From Peptoniphilus_A sp050943655 (GTDB lineage: Bacteria; Bacillota; Clostridia; Tissierellales; Peptoniphilaceae), in the NCBI RefSeq assembly GCF_050943655.1, contig NZ_JBMNPQ010000034.1, forward strand, positions 1 through 15,345: a DNA stretch of 15,345 nt, in the 5' to 3' direction. Both the position numbers and the translations under genes were made by a program. Positions 6,849-13,253 of the stretch are shown here, piece after piece (the stretch's first letter is position 1; every line of letters starts with the position of its first letter). Under the pieces are notes generated by a model, which worked only from the letters and a program-made list of their open reading frames with translations, did not search any database and was not told the origin of the DNA.

Positions 6849-6877
6849 AAAACACATTGCCAGGCGATGTGTTTTTT
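6849..6877 (+). terminator. Terminator of the LCP gene
   Basis: Stem AAAACACATTGC / GCGATGTGTTTT (one T-G wobble) with a CAG loop, followed by more T. It is close behind the stop codon and separates this gene from the yybS operon. Confidence 0.9.
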
Positions 6878-6923
6878 GTTTTTAGAGTTTTATAAAATTA
6901 AAAATCTTTAAATTTTTTACAAT

Positions 6924-6953
6924 TTATAAAAAACTTTGTATTCTTTATATAAT
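6924..6953 (+). promoter_or_regulatory. Promoter of the yybS-gdpP-rplI-dnaB operon
   Basis: A perfect TATAAT (6948-6953) with a weak -35 (TTATAA, 6924-6929, 18-bp spacing). Transcription would begin near 6960, about 35 bases before the yybS start. No other promoter is evident before dnaB. Confidence 0.6.
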
Positions 6954-6994
6954 TTTGATAGTGTGGTAAAATTAACTTGTTAGGAGTTGATTGT

Positions 6995-7915
6995 TTGGAA
7001 AATAAGACCAATTCTCTAAGGTTTTTTAAATTATTTTTGCGCTCTATATTTATATCTTTTATAGGTGCAATATTTCCATTTATATATATTTTGTTCCCCT
7101 CGATGTTTATTGTGGAGTCACTTGACGAAGGAATATTAAAATCCATGGGAATCCTTGCACTTGTAGTGGCATTTATAAGTATGGGCATGGGAACTATTTA
7201 TGGCCTTGTAGTATTTACGATTTTTGGTCCACTAATACTTATGTTCTATTATATGATTAAATCGAAAAGAACTGTTGGAGCGACGATGATTGTTACAGCT
7301 CTTACTTTTTTTATATCGGTTATGGTTTTATTCTACGCCTTTGGGATAAATGCAGAAGTCCTAAACTCACAAGAGACTTATACAAAGATAACAAGTTTTT
7401 ATACAGAGTTTGTAAATAAAGCAAATATTCCTGCTGGAGAACTTGCAAGTCTCGAGAATAATTTCCACATAATGTATAGGACATTTTTACAAAATCTGCC
7501 ATCGATTATTATAATAACATCACTTATAATGAGTTATATAACCTACACTACAGTGGGTAGAACTTTAATAATGAGGGGCAGAATAATTATACAGCCATCA
7601 AGTTTGGAATTTTTAAGAGTTCCACAAAACATTGTGACATTATCTGTTGTGACATCAATTATAATTTATCTACTTGGTTCGTCCATTGGAGATGGAGCTA
7701 AGGTTTTTAATATGAATCTTATTAACATTACGGGATTCTTTTTATTTGCAACAGGTCTTGGAGTTTTAAAGTATGCCATGACAAGATCGAGACTAAATAG
7801 ATTTGTGCAGGGCATTGTAATTTTACTTGCCATTATGGTTTCATACATCCAGATTTTTGTTGCTGTAATAGGTGCAATTGATTATATTTTTAATTTTAGA
7901 AAGTTAAGGAACTAG
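6995..7915 (+). CDS. yybS: YybS-like multipass membrane protein (DUF2232)
   Basis: Integral membrane protein of about 306 residues with roughly eight hydrophobic segments. Examples are FISFIGAIFPFIYILF near the N-terminus, a glycine-rich GILALVVAFISMGMGTIYGL, SIIIITSLIMSYITY and the last pair ending in VSYIQIFVAVIGAIDYIF. An extramembrane stretch (YTKITSFYTEFVNKAN region) lies in the middle. I place the start at TTG 6995 because AGGAG (6982-6986) lies 8 bases ahead; an upstream TTG at 6977 has no ribosome site. The assignment rests on topology and on gene order, since DUF2232/YybS precedes gdpP, rplI and the replicative helicase gene in Bacillus and relatives. The molecular function is not established. 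One base separates its stop from the gdpP ATG. Confidence 0.8.
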   Translation: MENKTNSLRFFKLFLRSIFISFIGAIFPFIYILFPSMFIVESLDEGILKSMGILALVVAFISMGMGTIYGLVVFTIFGPLILMFYYMIKSKRTVGATMIVTALTFFISVMVLFYAFGINAEVLNSQETYTKITSFYTEFVNKANIPAGELASLENNFHIMYRTFLQNLPSIIIITSLIMSYITYTTVGRTLIMRGRIIIQPSSLEFLRVPQNIVTLSVVTSIIIYLLGSSIGDGAKVFNMNLINITGFFLFATGLGVLKYAMTRSRLNRFVQGIVILLAIMVSYIQIFVAVIGAIDYIFNFRKLRN

Positions 7916-7916
7916 C

Positions 7917-9902
7917 ATGGATAATAAATTTAAAATCAACGAATTCTATTTATATTTTATTTTCTCAAGCTTTATAATAATTGCTCTTGCTTTTTCAAAG
8001 CCGGGGCTTGCTGTAATTGCTCTTATTGCAATGGCATATGTTTATTATGTCACTAAGAAGAAGATTGAAAATAAAAACCAAGAATTTTTAAAATATTTGG
8101 AGAGCTTAAATGACAAGTTTGAGTCTCTTACTAAAAAAGTAATTTTTAATATGCCATTTCCATTAGTTGTAACTGATGAAAATGCAAAGATAATTTGGTA
8201 CAACACACCCTTCACTGAGCTATTTGCAGACGAAAAGGTTATGAACGAGGACTTTTCAAATTTAATTTCTGATTTTGATATTGAAGAAATTATGGAAAAA
8301 TCAGCTGATGAAAAATTTGTAGTTAGCATTAATGAGAAGACTTTTGAAGTTTATACAAATATAGTTGGATCTCAAGATAATGCCAATGTGCTATTTTACT
8401 TTGTAGATAATTCAGATTATGAAAAGCTAAAGGAAAAATACGAAGATGAATATCCAATAGTTGCAAAAATCGAAGTCGATAACTATAGCGACGCAATGGA
8501 CTCTGCACCAAATCAGGTAAGGCCACTTTTAAATGCAGAGATCGACTCGACTATTAGAAATTATTTTGAAGAATACGACGCTCTTGTCAGAAAAGCTGAC
8601 GAGGATATGTACCTTGTAATCATGAATTTTAAATCTCTAAAGGCTATGAAGCAGAAGAAATTTGACATCTTAGACGACCTTAGAGAACTAAATAGAGGAA
8701 ATTCAATTCCAATAACTCTATCAATTGGCGTTTCGTCCTATGGACTTAACCTTAGAGAATCATACCTTGAGGCAGACTCTTCACTTGACCTTGCACTAGG
8801 TCGTGGGGGAGACCAAGCTGTTGTAAAAATCGAGGACAATTATGAATTCTTTGGTGGAAAATCTAAGGCTGTTGAAAAGAGAAATAAAGTTAAGTCGAGA
8901 GTACTTGGAATCGCTCTAAAACAATTAATCGATAGAAGCGACACAGTCTACATCATGGGACACAAAAATCCCGACATGGACGCCATTGGAGCGGCAATAG
9001 GTTGCCTTCGTGCAACAATGAATAGAGAAAAAGAGGGATTTATCGTGCTAGATAAGTCCAATCCATCAATCGACAATTTAATGGACAGAATGAAGGAAGA
9101 GGAAGAAGAGCTCTACCAAAAAATAATTTCTAAGGAGACAGCTCTTTCAAGAATAAAACATTCATCTTTAATTATAATGGTGGATAATCACAAGCCTTCC
9201 TTTACAGAGTGTCCAGAGCTTTTGGAAAAGACTGGTCAAATCGTCGTAATAGATCACCACAGACGTGGCAAGGAATTTGTTGCAAATCCAGTTTTAACTT
9301 ATGTTGAGCCCTATGCATCTTCAACTTGCGAGCTTATAACAGAGATGCTAACTTATATGTCCGAGGACTTAAACCTAACTCACTTTGAGGCAGATGCTCT
9401 TATGAGTGGTATAGTAGTAGATACTAAAAACTTCTCCTACCAAACAGGAGTTAGAACTTTTGAAGCTGCATCAATTTTAAGAAGAGCAGGAGCCGACATG
9501 ATTAAAGTTAAGGCGCTCTTCCAAGACGATTTTGACACATTGATTTATAGAGCAGAAGTAATTCACAATGCAAAGATCGTTCATCAAAACATTGCGGTCT
9601 CAAGGTTTGATAGAGCAGCAAATAATTCTGTACTAGTTGCGGCACAAGCTGCCGATGCACTACTTGACATTAATGGAGTTGACGCATCTTTTGTGTTAAC
9701 TGTTGATGATGGCAAGACTCACATCTCTGGCAGAAGCAGGGGAAATGAAGTTTCTGTTCAGCTAATTCTTGAAAAAATTGGCGGTGGAGGTCACCTTAAC
9801 ATGGCTGGTGCACAACTTGATACGACAGATTTAGACGAAGCAGAAAAGACATTAATAGGTGCAATTGAAGAATATTTAAAAGAAAACGAAAGAGAGGATT
9901 AA
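7917..9902 (+). CDS. gdpP: Cyclic-di-AMP phosphodiesterase GdpP
   Basis: Membrane-bound enzyme that hydrolyses c-di-AMP to pApA, controlling potassium and osmolyte balance and cell-wall stress responses. It has 661 residues with the full architecture. Two membrane segments lie at about 9-24 and 29-46, then a coiled stretch. A PAS domain follows at about 73-165 (FPLVVTDENAKIIWYN). Next is a degenerate GGDEF domain at about 178-308 that keeps only ALGRGGDQAVVK (293-304). The DHH domain carries MGHKNPDMDAIG (His349, Asp353, Asp355), Asp423 in MVDNH, and VIDHHRR (Asp446, His447, His448). DHHA1 ends with GGGGHLNMAGAQ (622-633). All expected catalytic residues are present. An AAGGA ribosome site overlaps the end of yybS; the ATG follows its stop by one base, and rplI begins directly after this stop. 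Confidence 0.97.
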   Translation: MDNKFKINEFYLYFIFSSFIIIALAFSKPGLAVIALIAMAYVYYVTKKKIENKNQEFLKYLESLNDKFESLTKKVIFNMPFPLVVTDENAKIIWYNTPFTELFADEKVMNEDFSNLISDFDIEEIMEKSADEKFVVSINEKTFEVYTNIVGSQDNANVLFYFVDNSDYEKLKEKYEDEYPIVAKIEVDNYSDAMDSAPNQVRPLLNAEIDSTIRNYFEEYDALVRKADEDMYLVIMNFKSLKAMKQKKFDILDDLRELNRGNSIPITLSIGVSSYGLNLRESYLEADSSLDLALGRGGDQAVVKIEDNYEFFGGKSKAVEKRNKVKSRVLGIALKQLIDRSDTVYIMGHKNPDMDAIGAAIGCLRATMNREKEGFIVLDKSNPSIDNLMDRMKEEEEELYQKIISKETALSRIKHSSLIIMVDNHKPSFTECPELLEKTGQIVVIDHHRRGKEFVANPVLTYVEPYASSTCELITEMLTYMSEDLNLTHFEADALMSGIVVDTKNFSYQTGVRTFEAASILRRAGADMIKVKALFQDDFDTLIYRAEVIHNAKIVHQNIAVSRFDRAANNSVLVAAQAADALLDINGVDASFVLTVDDGKTHISGRSRGNEVSVQLILEKIGGGGHLNMAGAQLDTTDLDEAEKTLIGAIEEYLKENERED

Positions 9903-10352
9903 ATGAAATTAATATTAATAAAAGACGACAAGAACTTAGGTAAAAAGGGAGATATAATTCAAGCAAAGACAGGTTATGCTAGAAATTATTTAATGCCAAA
10001 CAAAATAGCAATTGAAGCTACAAAAGAAAATCTAAAGATTTGGGAAGAAGAAAAGAAAGAACAAGAAAAAATCGACAGAGAAAATAAACAAGAGGCACTT
10101 GAGCTTAAGAAGAAGATTGAAGAGAAAACTCTAACTTTAATGGCAAAAGCTGGCGAAGGCGGAAGACTTTTTGGAGCAATCACTTCAAATGACATTGCAA
10201 AAGCGCTAAAACAAGAATACAAAGTAGAAGTTGACAAGAAAAAAATCGAACTTTCTGAAAATATCAAAGAAGCAGGAATGAAGGAAATAAATATTAAATT
10301 ATATCCTGAAGTAACTGCAAAATTAAAATTAAACGTAAGACCACAATCTTAA
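9903..10352 (+). CDS. rplI: 50S ribosomal protein L9
   Basis: Large-subunit protein that binds domain V of 23S rRNA near the L1 stalk and helps restrain frameshifting. It has 149 residues, normal length. The N-terminal RNA-binding domain has the L9 signature: LGKKGDIIQAKTGYARNYLMP (read in two pieces, LGKKGDII and GYARNYLMPNK), followed by the long charged connecting helix (about 42-75, EEEKKEQEKIDREN) and the C-terminal domain with AGEGGRLFGAITSNDIAKAL. The ATG follows the gdpP stop with no gap; the ribosome site GAGAGGA lies inside gdpP. Its position between gdpP and dnaB is the common Bacillota arrangement. Confidence 0.98.
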   Translation: MKLILIKDDKNLGKKGDIIQAKTGYARNYLMPNKIAIEATKENLKIWEEEKKEQEKIDRENKQEALELKKKIEEKTLTLMAKAGEGGRLFGAITSNDIAKALKQEYKVEVDKKKIELSENIKEAGMKEINIKLYPEVTAKLKLNVRPQS

Positions 10353-10365
10353 TAAGAGGGATTAA

Positions 10366-11712
10366 ATGGAAGATGTAAATTTAAACACTGAAAATTTAAG
10401 AATGCCTCCCAATAACTTGGAGGCGGAGCAGTCAGCTCTTGGGGCAATGATGCTTTCAAAGTCTGCCATAACAAGCTCCATTGAAATTCTAAAGACCAGT
10501 GACTTTTATCAAGAATCACACAGAAAAATTTACGAGGCAATATTAAATGTGTACAATCGCAACGAGCCAGCCGATGTAATTACAGTATCTGAAGAATTAA
10601 AAAAGACTGAGTCCCTTGATGAAGTTGGGGGAATAATTTATCTTGCAGAACTTACATCTTCTGTTACTGCAATATCAAATATCGAAAGTTATTGCAAGAT
10701 TATTAAGGAGAAGGGGATACTTAGAGATTTAATTGGAGCATCAGATAAAATAATATCTGCTGCATACTCTCCTGATGCAGAGGTTGATCCGATAATAGAA
10801 CTTGCGGAAAAATCAGTTTTTGACATCACGCAGGATAACACTCATGAGGGTCTTGTAAATATAAGAGAGATTGCCCTTGACTCCTTTACAGATCTTGAGA
10901 AAAAGGCGCAAAATCCAAACGCACTTACAGGACTTACGACAGGATTTACTGACATCGACAGAAAAATTTCAGGACTTCAAAAGTCTGATCTTATTCTTCT
11001 TGCGGCAAGACCATCAATGGGTAAGACTGCTCTAATGGTAAATATTGCGACAAACGCAGCGCTAAGAGGCGGAGCATCTGTTGCCATATTTTCACTTGAG
11101 ATGAGTAAGAACCAACTTTTCCAAAGAATAATTGCATCCACTGCCCATGTGGATCTTCAAAAAGTAATAAGCGGTGACTTAAACGAAGATGAGTGGACAA
11201 AGATAATTAACGCAATGCCAATTATCTCAAACTTAAACATCCAAATCGATGACACTGCTGGGATTTCGCCACTAGAGCTTAAGGCAAAGTGCAGGAGAAT
11301 GAAAGTTGAAAAGGGACTTGATCTTATTGTAATCGACTACTTGCAACTTATGCAGATGAGTTCAAAGTCTGAGTCAAGGCAGCAAGAAATTTCTGCAATT
11401 TCTCGTAACTTAAAGGCAATTGCAAAGGAGCTTGACGTTCCTGTAATTGCACTTTCACAACTTTCTCGTGCGCCAGAACTTAGAACTGATCACAGGCCAA
11501 TCTTATCTGACCTTCGTGAATCTGGGGCAATCGAGCAGGACGCAGACATTGTAATGTTTTTATATAGAGATGAATATTACACAAAAGAAGAAACTGAGAA
11601 GCCAAACATTGGCGAGGTAATAATTGCAAAACACAGAAACGGTCCAACAGGAAGCGTTGAGCTGATGTTTAAAAAAGAATTTACAAAGTTCTTGAACTTG
11701 CAATATGAATAG
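10366..11712 (+). CDS. dnaB: Replicative DNA helicase DnaB (called DnaC in Bacillus)
   Basis: Hexameric helicase that unwinds DNA ahead of the replication fork in the 5'-3' direction. It has 448 residues. The N-terminal helical domain (about 13-115) begins MPPNNLEAEQSALGAMML and has the DFYQESHRKIYEAI motif for primase/loader contact. The RecA-like domain starts near LTTGFTDIDRKISGLQ (190-205), with Walker A ARPSMGKT (214-221, Lys220), Walker B LIVIDYLQLM (320-329, Asp324), ALSQLSR (362-368), SDLRESGAIEQDAD and the arginine-finger region AKHRNGPTG (421-429). No intein interrupts the motifs. The ribosome site AGAGGG lies 10 bases before the ATG. It is the last gene of the operon. A hairpin element now separates its stop codon from its terminator. 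Confidence 0.98.
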   Translation: MEDVNLNTENLRMPPNNLEAEQSALGAMMLSKSAITSSIEILKTSDFYQESHRKIYEAILNVYNRNEPADVITVSEELKKTESLDEVGGIIYLAELTSSVTAISNIESYCKIIKEKGILRDLIGASDKIISAAYSPDAEVDPIIELAEKSVFDITQDNTHEGLVNIREIALDSFTDLEKKAQNPNALTGLTTGFTDIDRKISGLQKSDLILLAARPSMGKTALMVNIATNAALRGGASVAIFSLEMSKNQLFQRIIASTAHVDLQKVISGDLNEDEWTKIINAMPIISNLNIQIDDTAGISPLELKAKCRRMKVEKGLDLIVIDYLQLMQMSSKSESRQQEISAISRNLKAIAKELDVPVIALSQLSRAPELRTDHRPILSDLRESGAIEQDADIVMFLYRDEYYTKEETEKPNIGEVIIAKHRNGPTGSVELMFKKEFTKFLNLQYE

Positions 11713-11728
11713 AAGAGGGATGACGTCT
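11709..11728 (+). repeat. Left copy of a direct repeat flanking hairpin element 1
   Basis: ATAGAAGAGGGATGACG, identical over 17 bases to 11929-11945 and continuing as TCT here versus CCT there. It includes the dnaB stop codon (TAG, 11710-11712). The 3' half of the terminator stem (CCTCTT) is missing from this copy, so it cannot terminate transcription. Confidence 0.85.
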
Positions 11729-11743
11729 ATTGATATTGTATTC

Positions 11744-11909
11744 AAAGCTCAAAAAATCTTATCTCATTACAGAAACTGGAAAGTTCATACTCTTGCAAAT
11801 CTGAAAATCGCAAACTCGCTTAGGCTCAAACAGTGCGATTTTCGGGCAATTTGCTTCGAGTTGAACTTTCTGCAATTTCTTCCATAGGATAAGATTTTTT
11901 TAGAGCTTT
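11744..11909 (+). repeat. Hairpin-forming (MITE-like) element, copy 1
   Basis: A 166-bp non-coding element, about 95% identical to 12836-13002 (seven substitutions and one T-run length change by my count). The ends are inverted repeats: AAAGCTC + AAAAAATCTTATC at the left, GATAAGATTTTTTT + AGAGCTTT at the right. The complementarity continues inward: AGAAACTG..GAAAGTTCA with TGAACTTTCTGCAATTTCT, then ACTC with GAGT, GCAAAT with ATTTGC, and GAAAATCGCA with TGCGATTTTC. So the whole element can fold as one long imperfect hairpin around an apex near 11815-11832. Weaker symmetry extends outward to about 11730 (TTG) and 11921 (GCAA). It has no reading frame of note. T runs at both ends mean it could act as a terminator in either direction. 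Confidence 0.9.
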
Positions 11910-11928
11910 TATACTTTGCAATAAATTT

Positions 11929-11948
11929 ATAGAAGAGGGATGACGCCT
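11929..11948 (+). repeat. Right copy of the direct repeat flanking hairpin element 1
   Basis: ATAGAAGAGGGATGACG again (11929-11945), 220 bases from the copy at the dnaB stop codon. This copy is complete and forms the 5' half of a working terminator. Confidence 0.85.
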
Positions 11949-11956
11949 CTTTTTTT
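11933..11956 (+). terminator. Terminator of dnaB, displaced downstream
   Basis: AAGAGG (11933-11938), loop GATGACG, CCTCTT (11946-11951) and a T run. It lies about 220 bases after the dnaB stop although its 5' half is duplicated right at that stop, so it probably once followed the gene directly. Confidence 0.75.
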
Positions 11957-11957
11957 C

Positions 11958-11986
11958 TTGACATAATTTTTATGCGGAAGTACAAT
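11958..11986 (+). promoter_or_regulatory. Strong sigma-A promoter of the small membrane gene pair
   Basis: Perfect TTGACA (11958-11963), 17-bp spacer, TACAAT (11981-11986, five of six). Start near 11993 would give a leader of about 125 bases. The leader opens with a 6-bp hairpin GTTGAT/ATCGAC (11995-12000 and 12006-12011). A second perfect TATAAT at 12063-12068 has no good -35. Confidence 0.85.
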
Positions 11987-12086
11987 AAAATAAAGTTGAT
12001 ATGAAATCGACATCAGTGCAGAAGCATTAATTTTTTGTTTTTTAATTATACTCATGAAGGTATATAATTTCTGGAAAGGAAGTTAT

Positions 12087-12107
12087 ATGCCTTTTTTTAA
12101 TTTTTAA
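12087..12107 (+). CDS. Possible leader peptide (upstream ORF)
   Basis: A six-codon frame (MPFFNF, then TAA) preceded by GGAAAGG (12073-12079 region) at a plausible distance. Its stop codon abuts the GGAGG ribosome site of the next gene. The stem AAAGG/CCTTT plus a T run overlaps it. It may be coincidental in AT-rich DNA. Confidence 0.2.
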   Translation: MPFFNF

Positions 12108-12117
12108 GGAGGTACAT

Positions 12118-12489
12118 ATGGCTTGTTTTATAGTTCCTGCTACTGAAGCAGTGGTTACAACAATGGTTGAAAAGTTTGCAAAGGGAAAAGAAAGTAAAGA
12201 AGATTCTGATAAAATTAAATTTTCTACTAAACTTTCTTGGTTAAACAAAATGTTGTGGGGAGGTTCAGTTCTTCTTGCCTTTGAACATATTTGGCATGGA
12301 GAAGTTGTTCCATTCTTCCCATTTTTAACTGCAGTAAAAGATGGAAATACGGCAAAGATGCTTGGCGAGATGAAAAGCGTTGGAGTTACTATGGCTGTAG
12401 TTGTAACTTTTGCGTGGTTTATTATGGTTCTTGTATCTAATGCAATAGAAAATAGAAGGGCGCAAGAAAGCGAAAAGGTAAGTCTATGA
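12118..12489 (+). CDS. Small membrane protein A of an uncharacterised two-gene unit
   Basis: A 123-residue protein. It has an N-terminal hydrophobic segment (about 2-19), a charged loop (20-38), a membrane segment (about 41-58) ending in FEHIWHGEVVPFFPFLT (55-71), and a last membrane segment (about 87-108). The tail is charged. His57, His60, Glu56 and Glu62 at the membrane edge could bind a metal or cofactor, but this is inference. I recall similar short proteins in anaerobic Bacillota annotated only as hypothetical. GGAGG lies 5 bases before the ATG, and a strong promoter precedes it. The last four bases ATGA overlap the next start, so the two products are made together and probably form a complex. 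The function is unknown. Confidence 0.85.
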   Translation: MACFIVPATEAVVTTMVEKFAKGKESKEDSDKIKFSTKLSWLNKMLWGGSVLLAFEHIWHGEVVPFFPFLTAVKDGNTAKMLGEMKSVGVTMAVVVTFAWFIMVLVSNAIENRRAQESEKVSL

Positions 12490-12794
12490 CACTTTTAGTT
12501 ACAATTTTTGCGGCAGTTATTTCTACAATTGTTTGGTACAACAACCCTAAAAGAGACGAACTAAAACTTTCTATGCTCGTTTTCATGTACTGGGGCGCAT
12601 CACTTATGTGGGGTGTCGATGCAGTCTTTGAATATATTGAGCTTGGAAGCGAGTACTTTAATCCAATGCCACTTGATATGTTAAACGACTTCTTCCTTGG
12701 TCTATCTGCAGTTGCACTAGGTCTTGTCATCTGGATGGTTGCAGTACTTGTAAAAGATCCTAAGGGAGTTATTAGAAAAAAATTAGTTAAATAA
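12486..12794 (+). CDS. Small membrane protein B of an uncharacterised two-gene unit
   Basis: A 102-residue protein with three membrane segments: about 2-18, 28-48 and 68-89. The middle one, MYWGASLMWGVDAVFEY (34-50), carries Asp45 and Glu49 in or at the membrane and aromatic residues on one face; the last is glycine- and alanine-rich. The tail is basic (KDPKGVIRKKLVK), suggesting it lies in the cytoplasm. It starts within the stop of the preceding gene (ATGA overlap) with no separate strong ribosome site, so translation is coupled. Buried acidic residues here and His/Glu residues in the partner would suit proton or cation movement or cofactor binding, but nothing proves this. I do not recognise a named family. 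Confidence 0.82.
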   Translation: MTLLVTIFAAVISTIVWYNNPKRDELKLSMLVFMYWGASLMWGVDAVFEYIELGSEYFNPMPLDMLNDFFLGLSAVALGLVIWMVAVLVKDPKGVIRKKLVK

Positions 12795-12803
12795 AATTTT
12801 TAA

Positions 12804-12823
12804 AGCTATTTTTTGAAGTAGCT
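12804..12823 (+). repeat. Left member of an imperfect repeat flanking hairpin element 2
   Basis: AGCTA, ten bases, TAGCT: a small hairpin just after the membrane gene pair. It matches 13023-13042 at 16 of 20 positions, with the same 5-10-5 layout. It has no downstream T run, so is at best a weak terminator. Confidence 0.45.
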
Positions 12824-12835
12824 AAAGATGTAGAC

Positions 12836-13002
12836 AAAGCTCAAAAAATCTTATCTCATTACAGAAACTGGAAAGTTCATACTTTCGCAAATCTGAAAAT
12901 CGCAAACTCGCTTGTGCTCAAACAGTGCGATTTTCGGTCGATTTGCTTCAAGTTGAACTTTCTGCAATTTCTTCCATAGGATAAGATTTTTTTTAGAGCT
13001 TT
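12836..13002 (+). repeat. Hairpin-forming (MITE-like) element, copy 2
   Basis: Second copy, 167 bp, in the same orientation as the copy at 11744-11909. Differences fall mainly in loops. One pair is compensatory: C11792-G11858 in copy 1 is T12884-A12950 here, so the stem is kept. The right-hand T run has eight T instead of seven. Weaker symmetry continues to about 12824 and 13014. With copy 1 it brackets the membrane gene pair. It may serve as the 3' end signal of that pair. Confidence 0.9.
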
Positions 13003-13173
13003 GTTACTTTGTCATTATTTTGAGCTACTCATTGAATTAGCTTTTGTATTTATAAAAAGCTTTTATTAGTCGAATAAGACATACTTTGAATGGAGACTTA
13101 GACTATTGGCTTTTTATTGCAATGTTTATTGTGAGTATTTGAGTTATAATTTTAAATAATTTGCAAAATAAAA
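13003..13173. other. Intergenic stretch without a convincing gene
   Basis: AT-rich. It contains the second small hairpin AGCTA/TAGCT (13023-13042) and an AAAAGCTTTT palindrome near 13056-13065. One plus-strand frame from about 13070 reads DYWLFIAMFIVSI, a stop, then VIILNN, which looks like a membrane helix, but it has no ribosome site and is broken. It could be a gene remnant; I do not call it. Confidence 0.3.
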
Positions 13174-13229
13174 AAGCTCAGAAATTCTGTAATGATATAA
13201 GAATCGCTGAGCTTGTATTAATTTTTGCT
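13162..13229 (-). repeat. Decayed third copy of the hairpin element
   Basis: Read on the minus strand, 13214-13185 matches the left arm of copy 1 at 25 of 30 positions (AAGCTCA, five changed bases, TCTTAT, then TCATTACAGAA). On the plus strand, 13162-13180 matches the reverse complement of the right end of copy 1 (11903-11921) at 17 of 19. Outer arms GCAAAA/TTTTTGC are retained. The centre is missing, so this is an internally deleted remnant of about 68 bp. Confidence 0.65.
13165..13214 (-). terminator. Terminator of htpG, built from the decayed element
   Basis: On the minus strand AAGCTCAG (13214-13207) pairs with CTGAGCTT (13181-13174) and is followed by a T-rich run (to about 13165). It lies 40 bases after the htpG stop codon. 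Confidence 0.75.
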
Positions 13230-13253
13230 ATATTAAATAGAATATTAAAAATT

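Noticed and set aside
6977..6994. TTG start at 6977 for the yybS-like gene
   Set aside because: The ribosome site AGGAG lies after it, so it cannot serve this codon; TTG 6995 is correctly spaced.
10366..11712. Possible intein in dnaB, a common intein site
   Set aside because: All motifs are contiguous and the length (448 residues) is normal.
11705..11887. 60-residue plus-strand frame and a 66-residue minus-strand frame across the first hairpin element
   Set aside because: Both run through the self-complementary repeat, have no homology I recognise, and the second element copy does not conserve them.
13070..13250. Broken plus-strand frame resembling a membrane helix protein (DYWLFIAMFIVSI, stop, VIILNN)
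   Set aside because: No start signal, an internal stop, and its second half overlaps the htpG terminator; too weak to call a pseudogene.
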